From Candidatus Dadabacteria bacterium (GTDB taxonomy: Bacteria > Desulfobacterota_D > UBA1144 > Nemesobacterales > Nemesobacteraceae), in NCBI GenBank assembly GCA_026705445.1, contig JAPPAR010000020.1:1-51512 (forward strand): 51,512 nucleotides of DNA. Direction: 5' to 3'. The position numbers were made by a program, and so were the translations under genes. Below, one piece after another: positions 17,381-27,417 of this stretch. Within the stretch, counting starts at the first letter, position 1; each line of letters opens with the position of its first letter. The notes under the pieces are model-generated. The model searched no databases. It had not been told where the DNA came from and saw nothing but the letters and a program-made list of their open reading frames with translations.

Positions 17381-17773
17381 TTATTCTTCTGAAATATCGT
17401 AGGGGTTTACCTTAAACTTTTGACAAAGTTCCTCACATCGTTTTATGTGGGAATCTAAAACAGCTTCGCCAGATGTAATCTTTTCTTCTAAGTACCGGGG
17501 AAGCACTTTGTGTTTTATTATCAATTCAAAGGCTCTGGTTTCTACGTGTTTATCTAAACGTTCGATTTCTTTTATTAGGGGACTTAATCTGTCTTGCACG
17601 TTAAAAAGAGTTCTTAACACGTCGTCCTCTGGTTTTGAAAGAAAACCTCTATCGAAAGCACGAAGTGATTGCTGTTCCACCGGAAAAGCAAGTTCTAAAT
17701 GTGCCAATTTCAATAACTCACTGGCAACACCGATTAGTTCATCTAAGTTCATCTTGTCGGTTTTCGTTGACAT
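17381..17773 (-). CDS. Passenger protein of unknown function, coupled to the transposase
   Basis: A 130-residue soluble, helical, charged protein beginning MSTKTDKMNLDELIGVASEL. It has no membrane segment. Two cysteines lie near the end (RCEELCQKF), and a VNPYDISEE tail echoes the PNPFDEKS tail of the left passenger. Its ATG overlaps the transposase stop as TAATG on the minus strand, so it is translationally coupled to the transposase. That coupling suggests a role in, or regulation with, transposition. Not recognised. Confidence 0.65.
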   Translation of the reverse strand: MSTKTDKMNLDELIGVASELLKLAHLELAFPVEQQSLRAFDRGFLSKPEDDVLRTLFNVQDRLSPLIKEIERLDKHVETRAFELIIKHKVLPRYLEEKITSGEAVLDSHIKRCEELCQKFKVNPYDISEE

Positions 17774-18660
17774 TAAGCTACAAGCTCCTTATAAGTAAGA
17801 TTTTCGGTATTCATAATCCGCTTTAAAGTATCAATGAAGATATGCGGGTTATCTCGGTTGTTAAGCCGCCATTCAAGCTCCTCGATGTAGCGGTCCATGT
17901 GTTTAACGGACATCTTGTGAAACGCCCCGATAATTGAACGCTTGAACAGGCTCCACACGCCCTCGATGCTGTTGGTATGGACATCCCCCCGGACCCATTC
18001 TTCCTCGGAGTGGTTAACCGTTTCGTGGCGAGTGTCGGAATCTTCAACTCCGAGATAAGCTTTCCATTCGTCCGTGTAGACCGCTTCAGCTTCATCCTTC
18101 ACCGCCCGTTTGATAAACCCGTGAAGCGTTTCCCTTTTCGTGTTGGGGATTCTCTCGATGCGAACCTTCCCACCACGCTGGATGGCTCCAGCAATCCAAG
18201 TCTTATTTCCCGTGTAACGCCGACCCTTGCCCTTCGTTTTGCCTCCGATAAGGGTTTCATCTACCTCGACAACTCCGACAAGCGTAGGGCCCTCAAACGG
18301 TTCATTGCCCATTGCTTGGCGGATTCGGTGGCAAAGATACCACGCGGTTCTGTATTGTACCCCGAGGGTGCGTTTCATCTGGTTGGCCGAAATGCCTTTT
18401 TTCGATTCGCACATCAGGTAGATGGCAATAAACCACTTGCGGAGCGGGAGGTGGGAATCATGCATGATGGTTCCGCTCATTACCGAGAACTGGTAATTGC
18501 AACCGAGGCACTTCCAGCGGTTCTGTTTTTCAAGTTTCAGTACCTCTACGCATCCGCATCGGGTACAATGTATACCATGAGGCCAACGAATTTTCTCCAA
18601 AGCTTCGCGGCAATCGTCGTCGGTTTGAAATTTATCCATTAAGGAAACAAGGTTTAACAT
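17773..18660 (-). CDS. IS1595-family (ISXO2-like) DDE transposase
   Basis: A 295-residue transposase. An N-terminal zinc ribbon CTRCGC...WKCLGCNYQF (about residues 31-57) is followed by FSVMSGTIMHDSHLPLRKWF. The ISXO2-type catalytic core follows: VVEVDETLIGGKTKG (first Asp), AVYTDEWKAYLG (second Asp) and HTNSIEGVWSLFKRSIIGAF (Asn/Glu motif), with ELEWRLNNR after it. The length is normal and no frameshift is seen, so it looks active. Its ATG shares bases with the ATG of the divergent 57-residue gene. It cuts and rejoins the element's terminal repeats. Confidence 0.94.
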   Translation of the reverse strand: MLNLVSLMDKFQTDDDCREALEKIRWPHGIHCTRCGCVEVLKLEKQNRWKCLGCNYQFSVMSGTIMHDSHLPLRKWFIAIYLMCESKKGISANQMKRTLGVQYRTAWYLCHRIRQAMGNEPFEGPTLVGVVEVDETLIGGKTKGKGRRYTGNKTWIAGAIQRGGKVRIERIPNTKRETLHGFIKRAVKDEAEAVYTDEWKAYLGVEDSDTRHETVNHSEEEWVRGDVHTNSIEGVWSLFKRSIIGAFHKMSVKHMDRYIEELEWRLNNRDNPHIFIDTLKRIMNTENLTYKELVA

Positions 18661-18832
18661 GGTTCAAAAACCCCCTAAGAAAAGAAAAAAGCTCCCCAAA
18701 GACATACTCGAAAAAGACGACAGATACCTTATGGAATGTATTTTCGGCAAGCGAGTAATGAAGGAACTCGACAAAATTACCTCGGAAGAACCGAAGGAAA
18801 AGATTGAAATAACTGAATTCTTTAGCATGTAG
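18659..18832 (+). CDS. 57-residue basic/acidic small protein diverging from the transposase
   Basis: The plus-strand ATG at 18659-18661 overlaps the minus-strand transposase ATG (18658-18660), so the two genes diverge from shared bases. The product begins MVQKPPKKRKKLPKDILEKD, continues DRYLMECIFGKRVMKELDKI and ends in an acidic tail (ITEFFSM). The very basic start could bind nucleic acid. It lies inside the element, 21 bases before the right inverted repeat. Upstream AAGGAAAC is a weak ribosome site that overlaps transposase codons. Unknown function; a regulator or accessory factor of transposition is possible. Confidence 0.5.
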   Translation: MVQKPPKKRKKLPKDILEKDDRYLMECIFGKRVMKELDKITSEEPKEKIEITEFFSM

Positions 18833-18853
18833 ATAATTCTACATGTTGTGCAT

Positions 18854-18877
18854 TAGTTTGTCAAATGCATAATTACG
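18854..18877 (-). repeat. Right terminal inverted repeat
   Basis: Complementary to 16725-16748 with one mismatch. Ends at the 8-bp duplication. Confidence 0.93.
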
Positions 18878-18885
18878 AATCGAAA
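18878..18885 (+). repeat. Target-site duplication, right copy
   Basis: AATCGAAA, identical to 16717-16724. Confidence 0.93.
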
Positions 18886-18977
18886 GAGAGAACTTCAGTT
18901 TCTATTTTCCGATTGCGACCTGCGTGGTGCTGAGCATTCTGCTTACGCTTCTCGGCAATCTTTTCTTCAGAAAATAA
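18878..18977 (+). pseudogene. DUF2905 membrane protein, 3' part
   Basis: Read in the frame set by the 5' part, after removing one duplication copy, this segment gives RENFSFYFPIATCVV, then LSILLTLLGNLFFRK and a TAA at 18975-18977. This is the expected second helix and C-terminus of DUF2905. The gene was intact, 73 residues long, before the insertion. Confidence 0.88.
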
Positions 18978-18998
18978 AGGGGTAAGCCAAGGTGAGGG

Positions 18999-19625
18999 TC
19001 AGGGGTTCTTGCGCTCGTCGGGAAGAACCCACTGCCTTTCGCTCATAAAGAGTTTTTCATACCTCTCTATGCTTGTCTCCATCTCAAGGGTCTGCGATAT
19101 GTCGTCAAGCCCTTCAAGAAGCACTTTTCTCTTGAAATCGTCTATCTCGAATGAAAACTCTACCCCTTTCCCTGTTACGGACCTTTTGACAAGGTCAACC
19201 TCAAGGGAATAACCTTCGTTTTCCCGCACAAGGCCGAAAAGCTCATCCGTTTTGTTCTTGGAGATAACTATTGGAAGTATCGAGTTCTTAAAGCAGTTGT
19301 TGTAGAAAATATCCGCGAAGGAAGGGGCCAGAATGACACGGAATCCCGCTTCCCTTATAGCCCACGGCGCGTGTTCTCTTGAACTTCCACTTCCGAAATT
19401 GTCCCGGGCAAGAAGTACGCACGCCCCCGCGTATCTAGTCTGGTTGAGTTCAAAATCCTTGTTCAGGGTTCCGTCGTCGTTATACTTCCAGTCAAAGAAC
19501 AGGAATTCGCCGAAACCCGTTCTCTCGATGCGTTTTAAAAACTGTTTGGGAATTATCTGGTCGGTGTCGACGTTCATTCTGTCAAGAGCCGCCACTTTCC
19601 CCGATATTTTCTTTAGTTTTTCCAT
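18999..19625 (-). CDS. leuD: 3-isopropylmalate dehydratase small subunit
   Basis: A 208-residue aconitase swivel-domain protein with the motifs MNVDTDQIIPKQFLKRI, FGSGSSREHAPWAI and ILAPSFADIFYNNCFKNSILP. It pairs with LeuC to isomerise 2-isopropylmalate to 3-isopropylmalate in leucine biosynthesis. It starts three bases after the leuC stop and is the last gene of the eno-leuC-leuD group. Length and motifs are normal. No leuA or leuB is in the window. Confidence 0.95.
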   Translation of the reverse strand: MEKLKKISGKVAALDRMNVDTDQIIPKQFLKRIERTGFGEFLFFDWKYNDDGTLNKDFELNQTRYAGACVLLARDNFGSGSSREHAPWAIREAGFRVILAPSFADIFYNNCFKNSILPIVISKNKTDELFGLVRENEGYSLEVDLVKRSVTGKGVEFSFEIDDFKRKVLLEGLDDISQTLEMETSIERYEKLFMSERQWVLPDERKNP

Positions 19626-19628
19626 ATC

Positions 19629-21053
19629 TCAGATTCCCTTTTCTATATCCCAGTCCCTGACGTCCACGAAATGTCCCGAAAGCGCCGCCGCGGCCGCCAT
19701 TATGGGGCTCACAAGATGGGTCCTCCCGCCTTTTCCCTGGCGTCCCTCGAAGTTCCTGTTGGATGTGCTTGCGCACCTCTCCCCGGGGGCCAGTATGTCC
19801 GGGTTCATTCCAAGACACATGCTGCATCCCGATTCGCGCCATTCGAATCCTGCCTCGGTGAATATCCTGTGAAGCTCCATTTCCTCCGCTTTTTTCTTTA
19901 CGATCTGGGAGCCTGGAACCACCATGGCGTTTACACTGTCTGCGACCTTTCTGCCTTTTACGAGCTTCGCGACCGCCAGCAGGTCTTCCATTCTGGAATT
20001 CGTGCAGGAGCCTATGAACACCCTGTCGACGTTTATGTCCGTTATCGGGGTATTTGCCTTTAGGTCCATGTATTCAAGGGCCTGCTCCATTGATTTTCTC
20101 TCGCCCGGATCCTCGCAGTCCCTCGGGTCGGGCACTTTTGAAGTTACGTCCGTCACCATCCCGGGGTTGGTCCCCCAGCTTACCTGCGGAGCTATTTTGC
20201 GGGCGTCAAGAGTGACCGATTTGTCAAAGACGGCGTCGGGGTCCGTTCGGAGAGTCTGCCAGTGCTCAAGCGCTTTTTCGTAATTGTCGTTTTTCGGTGC
20301 GTACCGGCGGTCCTTTACGTACTCAAAGGTTTTCTGGTCCGGCGCTATCATTCCCGCCCTCGCTCCTCCCTCTATCGACATGTTGCACACCGTCATCCTC
20401 TCTTCCATGGAGAGGGCTTCTATAGCTTCCCCCCGGTACTCGACAACTGTCCCGGTGGCCCCCGCGGTTCCTATATGTCCGATTATCCCAAGGATTATGT
20501 CTTTCGCTGTGACCCCGTACTGGCGTTCGCCATCGACCCTTATTTCAAACACCTTCGGGCGGTTCTGTCTCAGGCACTGCGTCGCCAGAACGTGCTCAAC
20601 CTCGCTTGTTCCTATGCCGAAAGCGAGCGCTCCGAACGCCCCGTGGGTTGAGGTGTGGCTGTCTCCGCACACTATCGTCATCCCGGGTTTCGTGAGGCCG
20701 AGTTCCGGACCGATAACGTGTACTATGCCTTGGGAGTGGTTGTTGATTCTTATTCCGAAAAGCGTTACTCCGAAATCTGTGCAGTTCTGCCGCAGGGCTT
20801 CTATCTGTTTTGCGGATATGGGGTCCGAAATCGGTCCGCTACGGTCGGTGGTCGGCACGTTATGATCCATGGTGGCGAAAGTAAGATCCGGTCTCCTTAC
20901 TTCTCGTCCCGTAATTCTCAGCCCTTCAAACGCCTGGGGAGAGGTAACTTCGTGAACTAGGTGAAGATCTATGTAGAGAAGGGACGGTTTACCTTCTTCT
21001 TCGTGAACGAGGTGTGATTCCCAGATTTTGTCAAAAAGAGTTTTTCCTGCCAT
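19629..21053 (-). CDS. leuC: 3-isopropylmalate dehydratase large subunit
   Basis: A 474-residue aconitase-family catalytic subunit starting [16 protein letters not shown]. It contains [20 protein letters not shown], the first 4Fe-4S ligand segment FIGSCTNSR and the remaining two ligands in [10 protein letters not shown]. Substrate-contact residues are in [20 protein letters not shown]. It works with LeuD in leucine biosynthesis. The gene begins two bases after the enolase stop, so the three are probably cotranscribed. Confidence 0.96.
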   Translation of the reverse strand: MAGKTLFDKIWESHLVHEEEGKPSLLYIDLHLVHEVTSPQAFEGLRITGREVRRPDLTFATMDHNVPTTDRSGPISDPISAKQIEALRQNCTDFGVTLFGIRINNHSQGIVHVIGPELGLTKPGMTIVCGDSHTSTHGAFGALAFGIGTSEVEHVLATQCLRQNRPKVFEIRVDGERQYGVTAKDIILGIIGHIGTAGATGTVVEYRGEAIEALSMEERMTVCNMSIEGGARAGMIAPDQKTFEYVKDRRYAPKNDNYEKALEHWQTLRTDPDAVFDKSVTLDARKIAPQVSWGTNPGMVTDVTSKVPDPRDCEDPGERKSMEQALEYMDLKANTPITDINVDRVFIGSCTNSRMEDLLAVAKLVKGRKVADSVNAMVVPGSQIVKKKAEEMELHRIFTEAGFEWRESGCSMCLGMNPDILAPGERCASTSNRNFEGRQGKGGRTHLVSPIMAAAAALSGHFVDVRDWDIEKGI

Positions 21054-21055
21054 CG

Positions 21056-22811
<1,756 letters not shown>

Positions 22812-24206
22812 ATGATCATCCATGACTTTCGGTTATTTAAGGGCTGTCGGAGTTCTGCCGCCTGGGTTGTGACTAGATTCGGCATTGTCGCAATGCTAAT
22901 GGTCTTGGTCTTGTCGCCCGTGTCCGCATGGGCCGCCATCGAGGGCGAGGCGCAGTTCGTCTTCAACACGTTTGGGTTTCTTGTGTGGGGTACCCTCGTG
23001 ATGTGGATGGCAGCAGGCTTTACAATGCTCGAGGCGGGTTCGGTACGGACGAAGAACGCTTCGGTCATTTGCCTGAAGAACATTGGTCTCTACTCCATTG
23101 CCGGACTGGCGTACTACCTGATCGGTTTCAACATCATGTATGTCGGTGTCGAGCCGGGCGGCTGGTTTGGTTCGTTCGAATTCCTGTACGGCACGACCAT
23201 CGATGAAGTGGCGTTGCTGGGTGGCGAGGAAACAGCCACCGCGGCCGTCGTCGAGAGCGGTTACTCGGCGATGTCGTATTGGTTCTTCCAGATGGTGTTC
23301 GTGGCGACCACGGCTTCGATTGTCTCGGGTACTCTGGCCGAGCGCGTGAAGCTGTGGCCTTTCTTTGTCTTCATCGCTGTACTGACCGCGGTCATCTATC
23401 CAATAGTTGGCGCATGGACTTGGGCCGGGGGCTGGTTGGCTGAATTGGGGTTCAAGGACTTTGCCGGTTCCACGGTGGTCCACTCCACAGGAGGCTGGGC
23501 GGCACTCGCGGGGGCCATAATGCTCGGACCGCGCTCGGGCAAGTTCCGGGCTGATGGCAGTGTCAAGCCGACCCCTCCATCCAATGTTCCGGTCGTCACT
23601 CTTGGTGTCTTTATCCTGTGGCTGGGCTGGTTCGGCTTCAATGGCGGTTCGCAGCTGGCCCTCAGCGGCGCATTCGATGCCGTGGCGGTGAGCAACATCT
23701 TCTCCAACACCAATCTAGCTGCGGGGTCTGGGGTCCTAGCGGCTCTGAGTCTCTCCCGGCCCGTACTCGGCCGTGTCGATCTGTTCGCCGGACTTAATGG
23801 CGCTCTGGCCGGTCTCGTCGCGATCACAGCGGCGCCGGATATCGTCCAGCATCACTGGGCAGTAGTGATCGGAGCAATCGGGGGCATGGTTTGCCTGTTG
23901 TCTATGAAGTCTTTGGAAATGGTAAAGATTGACGACGTCGTGGGTGCTGTCCCCGTTCATCTCTGCACTGGCATCTGGGGGACATTGGCGGTCTGCATCG
24001 CCGCCGGTGGAAGTCTCTCTGCTCAGATCATCGGCATTTTGGCCATCGGCGTGTTTGTGTTTGGGTCATCGATGCTGTTGTGGTTTGTCATCGACCGGAC
24101 CTTGGGATTGCGGGTTTCAAAGGATGTCGAGACCATCGGCCAAGACGTGGGCGAGCTGGGCATCGAAGCCTATCCAGAATTTGTGGTGATGCCGGAAGAG
24201 GACTGA
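22812..24206 (+). CDS. amt: Ammonium transporter, Amt family
   Basis: A 464-residue polytopic membrane protein. The N-terminal signal-like segment ends VLSPVSAWA and is followed by about eleven membrane helices. The family's two pore histidines lie in VVHSTGGWAALAGAIMLGPR and AVPVHLCTGIWGTLAV. It conducts ammonium across the inner membrane. No PII (glnB/glnK) gene is adjacent. Codon use is unlike that of neighbours: arginine is almost always CGN (AGA occurs near the start), whereas the surrounding genes use AGA and AGG heavily, and the base composition is richer in GC. This suggests acquisition from another lineage. The ATG at 22812 follows AGGAGGAGG by a usual distance. Confidence 0.94.
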   Translation: MIIHDFRLFKGCRSSAAWVVTRFGIVAMLMVLVLSPVSAWAAIEGEAQFVFNTFGFLVWGTLVMWMAAGFTMLEAGSVRTKNASVICLKNIGLYSIAGLAYYLIGFNIMYVGVEPGGWFGSFEFLYGTTIDEVALLGGEETATAAVVESGYSAMSYWFFQMVFVATTASIVSGTLAERVKLWPFFVFIAVLTAVIYPIVGAWTWAGGWLAELGFKDFAGSTVVHSTGGWAALAGAIMLGPRSGKFRADGSVKPTPPSNVPVVTLGVFILWLGWFGFNGGSQLALSGAFDAVAVSNIFSNTNLAAGSGVLAALSLSRPVLGRVDLFAGLNGALAGLVAITAAPDIVQHHWAVVIGAIGGMVCLLSMKSLEMVKIDDVVGAVPVHLCTGIWGTLAVCIAAGGSLSAQIIGILAIGVFVFGSSMLLWFVIDRTLGLRVSKDVETIGQDVGELGIEAYPEFVVMPEED

Positions 24207-24328
24207 TTAGAGTGTCAGGATAATCCTCCAGCCCGAACCGTGGGCGTCCAGAGGCAGGCTGCAACCCAGTTGTGTTCTCAGTTGGAATGTCCCGAACTGT
24301 GGTTCACGGCTTGCGAGGGTCGACAGAG

Positions 24329-25024
24329 TTAAATCGGGCCGCTCGGTCTGTCCTCGATGATCTCCCCGTCCTTCAGGCTTATTATTCTCTTTGAACGGGA
24401 AGCTATATCTTCTTCGTGCGTTATCATTATTATCGTTTTTCCCTGTTCGTTCAGTTCTTTGAATATCTTCATTATTTCATAACTCGTTGCCGTATCCAGG
24501 TTTCCGGTTGGTTCATCTGCCAGTATCATCCTCGGGTTGTTTACGACCGCCCTGGCTATTGCCACCCTCTGCTGCTGTCCCCCAGAGAGTTGGTTGGGAA
24601 GATGATCCTCTCTGTCTGCGAGTCCCACGAGGGAAAGTGAGGCCGATGCAAGTTTTTTTCTCTGGGTTCCAGACATGCCTGAGTAGACCAGCGGCAGTTC
24701 CACGTTTTCAAGTGCAGTGGTTCGCGGCAGCAGGTTAAAGCTCTGGAAGACAAAGCCAATCTTCGTGCTCCGTATTTCCGCCTTCTCATCGCTTCCGAGC
24801 TCCATTATGTCGGTACCGTCAAGCATGTAGTCTCCGCTGCTCTGCGTGTCTAGACAGCCGAGAATGTTCATAAGAGTGCTTTTGCCGGACCCCGAAGATC
24901 CCATGACGGCGACGAATTCTCCTTGTGCTATCTCAAGGTTTATGGATCGGAGTGCTTCAACCTCGACTTTTCCGTTCGAGTAGGTTTTGCCGATGTTCTT
25001 GAGCTTGATTACGGGCGGTGTCAT
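24329..25024 (-). CDS. ABC transporter ATP-binding protein, MacB/LolD type
   Basis: A 231-residue ATPase: Walker [10 protein letters not shown] (about residues 43-51), the Q loop [13 protein letters not shown], the signature [14 protein letters not shown], Walker [13 protein letters not shown] and the H loop ITHEED. It belongs to the MacB/LolD/FtsE subfamily, which powers efflux or lipoprotein release rather than import. Its start overlaps the adaptor gene stop by one base (TGATG). The expected FtsX/MacB-like permease is not downstream; the gene is followed by about 120 non-coding bases and then the convergent amt gene. Confidence 0.93.
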   Translation of the reverse strand: MTPPVIKLKNIGKTYSNGKVEVEALRSINLEIAQGEFVAVMGSSGSGKSTLMNILGCLDTQSSGDYMLDGTDIMELGSDEKAEIRSTKIGFVFQSFNLLPRTTALENVELPLVYSGMSGTQRKKLASASLSLVGLADREDHLPNQLSGGQQQRVAIARAVVNNPRMILADEPTGNLDTATSYEIMKIFKELNEQGKTIIMITHEEDIASRSKRIISLKDGEIIEDRPSGPI

Positions 25025-26160
25025 CAGAATCTTTTCGGCTGGGGAAGCGCAAAGCCCGGTCCTTTGTTGTTTCCGCCAGAAATCGTGTACTCAACCACTA
25101 TCGGGTCTCCTTCGGAAAGCGGACCGCTTAGAATTTCTGTGTGGAAGTCGTCGCTAATCCCGGTCTCTATTACTACTGGAGAGAGTTTTCCCTGCTTGAG
25201 GACCCAGACGTTTTCGCCTGCCTCAGCAGCGACGGCTGAAGATTTTGGGGGAATGAAGCGAAGTGCGGCGGTGGGAACCTTAAGCACGTCTTTTTTGGTT
25301 GATATGACTTTCTTTACTTCGGCGGTCATCCCGGGTTTAAGCTCGAGTTCCGGGTTCTGTACAAGACACTTTACGTCGTAGGTGACGACATCGTTTTTTA
25401 TGCTCGGAGAGTTTGCCACCTGTTTTATCTTCGCGCTGAAATTCTTGCCCGGAAATGCGTCAACTCTGAAGAGGACGTCCTGACCCTCTTTTATCTTTCC
25501 TATGTCCGCTTCGCTTACGTTTGAGACCAGGTGAAGAGTTCGAGGATTTTCAGCCAGTACGTACAGGGGTTCGGATTTGTTCGGGTGTATCTGTTCGCCG
25601 ATTATGATGTTCTTTTCAAGCACCATGCCGTCGAGCATGGAAGTGATTCGGGTCGCGTCAAGTTTTCTCTGCGCCGTTTCCAGGTCGGCTTGGGCTTTCT
25701 CACGTGCGGCAACTGCCGCGCTGTGTTCTGAGAGAGATAAGTTGAACTCCTCCCGGGAAATAAGCTCTTTTTCATAAAGTCTCTTATTTGCCCCGTGGGA
25801 GTTGGTTGAAATCTCAAGGTCGGTTGTGGTCTTCTTAAGTATCTCCTTGAAGTATTCGACGTCTCCTGAGAGCCCCTCCGGTTCTTCCATAAGGGCCAGC
25901 ACTTGGCCCTTTTTGACCTCGTCGTTTACCTCGGAGCGGACTTCTTTTATCGTTCCGTTTATTTGTGAATATATCCTTGCTTCCTTAGTCGGTTCTAAGG
26001 TTCCCGAAGCTCTTACAAGGGAAGTTATGTCTCCTCTCTCGATTTTCTGCGTTACGTACTCTACCTTGCCTTCCTTTCCTCCGAAAAAGATGAAGTATCC
26101 TGCGATGACTACTACGGCGGCGACGGCGTAGAGAAGGTTTGAGCGGGGGAAATTTTTCAT
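25024..26160 (-). CDS. Efflux periplasmic adaptor, MacA/HlyD family
   Basis: A 378-residue membrane-fusion protein. One N-terminal membrane helix (LLYAVAAVVVIAGYFIFFGG) is followed by a barrel/lipoyl segment with SLVRASGTLEPTKEARI and GQVLALME, a coiled-coil hairpin (residues about 90-180), a lipoyl return (MVLEKNIIIGEQIHPN) and a C-terminal beta domain (VLKVPTAALRFIP). It bridges an inner-membrane ABC pump and the TolC channel. The start overlaps the TolC-like gene stop (ATGA). Confidence 0.92.
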   Translation of the reverse strand: MKNFPRSNLLYAVAAVVVIAGYFIFFGGKEGKVEYVTQKIERGDITSLVRASGTLEPTKEARIYSQINGTIKEVRSEVNDEVKKGQVLALMEEPEGLSGDVEYFKEILKKTTTDLEISTNSHGANKRLYEKELISREEFNLSLSEHSAAVAAREKAQADLETAQRKLDATRITSMLDGMVLEKNIIIGEQIHPNKSEPLYVLAENPRTLHLVSNVSEADIGKIKEGQDVLFRVDAFPGKNFSAKIKQVANSPSIKNDVVTYDVKCLVQNPELELKPGMTAEVKKVISTKKDVLKVPTAALRFIPPKSSAVAAEAGENVWVLKQGKLSPVVIETGISDDFHTEILSGPLSEGDPIVVEYTISGGNNKGPGFALPQPKRF

Positions 26161-27386
26161 TGTATCTCTTTTCCGCAGAGGCTTAACAGCCTTAACCTTA
26201 CCATTTTATAGTCGTATATGGAGTTTTTGTAGTCCGCTACCGCCTCCTCGTAGAGCGCCTGCGCTTGGGCAAATTCTATTTTCGAAGCGCTTCGCGACTT
26301 GTACCTTTCCTTGACCAGAAGCAGGTTTTTCTCCGATATCGATTCTGAGTCCTCAAGTATTTTTATTTTTTTCTCGAGGTGCTTGAGTTCGAGATAGAGT
26401 TCCCCGACCGAGAGGATTATTCTGTTTTTGAGCAGCTCGGTCTGCGCCTCGTTTCTTGTGAGTTCAGCCTTTGACTGCGCCATCTGGCCAAACCTTGAGA
26501 ATCCCTCAAAGATGGGAATCTTAACGCCGAGTCCGGCTATAAAAGCTGGCGTCTCGGCGCCTTCTCCTTCAAATCTGTACGCTGCCCTGCCGAATATCGA
26601 CGGAAGAAATTTCCCCCTGTTCTCCGCAATCGAGGCCCTTATTCCATCATGGTCCGCCAGGAGGCTCTTTATCTCTGCGTTTTCAGAAAGGGCGAAGCTT
26701 ACAAGATCTTCTCTGGTTTCGTATACCTTCTCATAGGCAAGATCCTCACGGATGTCGAACTGTCCGAGCGAGGGGTCATTCATCAGGTGTCTTAGGCTAA
26801 GCATGGCGAGTTCGTAGGAGTTTTCTCTTGAGACCAGTTCGAGTTTTGCCTGCTGCAGGTCGATTTCCGCCTGGCTTAGCTGCTGGGCGGACTTTTTCCC
26901 GACGGCGAAAAGCTCTTCTGTTTTCTCAAGGAGCCATTCCCTGCGCTTGGTTTCTGTAGCTGCTCCATCGAGCCGGTTTTTCTCGGAAAGCGCCTGATAG
27001 TAGGTGATGCGCGTGTCGCGCACGAGCGTCGTTTCTGAGCCCGTGAACAAGTATCTTGCGGATTCCAGATGATGTTCTTTTGCCCTTATCCTGGCCTTTG
27101 TCTTTCCGAAGTCCCATATCATCTGGTCGACGTAGAAACCGGACTCTCTTCCCACAAACGGTACTACGAGTTTTCCGCTGAGCTGGGGATAAAGGGGAGC
27201 TTTTGCCTGCCTGAGTATTGACTTCGAGATGTCGACCTCGGAACGGGAAATCCGGAGTTCCGGGCTGTTAAGCAGTGCTATCTCGACGGCCCGTTCAATT
27301 GGGATTACTTGCTGCGTCCACGCGGTCTGGGAAAGCAGCAGTAGTGAACTGAGAAGAAAGAGGAAATTTTTCGGTATACTCATCAT
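26157..27386 (-). CDS. TolC-family outer-membrane efflux channel
   Basis: A 409-residue protein with signal peptide MMSIPKNFLFLLSSLLLLSQ, cleaved near TAWTQ. Two OEP repeats follow, starting with VIPIERAVEIALLNSPELRI and rich in long helices; SRSASKIEFAQAQALYEEAV is a typical second-half helix. It forms the outer-membrane exit duct for the adaptor and ATPase encoded directly downstream. The frame is open for 34 more codons upstream, but the signal peptide fixes the start at the paired ATGs (27386 or 27383). The gene diverges from hemW across about 30 bases, so the promoters overlap. Confidence 0.92.
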   Translation of the reverse strand: MMSIPKNFLFLLSSLLLLSQTAWTQQVIPIERAVEIALLNSPELRISRSEVDISKSILRQAKAPLYPQLSGKLVVPFVGRESGFYVDQMIWDFGKTKARIRAKEHHLESARYLFTGSETTLVRDTRITYYQALSEKNRLDGAATETKRREWLLEKTEELFAVGKKSAQQLSQAEIDLQQAKLELVSRENSYELAMLSLRHLMNDPSLGQFDIREDLAYEKVYETREDLVSFALSENAEIKSLLADHDGIRASIAENRGKFLPSIFGRAAYRFEGEGAETPAFIAGLGVKIPIFEGFSRFGQMAQSKAELTRNEAQTELLKNRIILSVGELYLELKHLEKKIKILEDSESISEKNLLLVKERYKSRSASKIEFAQAQALYEEAVADYKNSIYDYKMVRLRLLSLCGKEIQ

Positions 27387-27417
27387 GTGGCAACTGCGGT
27401 GTGTCGCTTGAGTGCGG

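Larger units (their letters stand above)
16725..18877. mobile_element. Complete IS1595-type element with passenger genes, 2153 bp
   Basis: The element is bounded by inverted repeats (16725-16748 and 18854-18877) whose first 18 bases, CGTAATTATGCATTTGAC, are identical. One mismatch and five more matches follow. It is flanked by a perfect 8-bp duplication, AATCGAAA. Joining the flanks with one copy of the duplication restores an intact 73-residue DUF2905 protein, which proves the boundaries. Inside are an ISXO2-like DDE transposase on the minus strand, two minus-strand genes downstream of it, one plus-strand gene at the left end and a 57-residue plus-strand gene at the right end. IS1595-family elements with passenger genes are known; I do not recognise these passengers. 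Confidence 0.93.
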
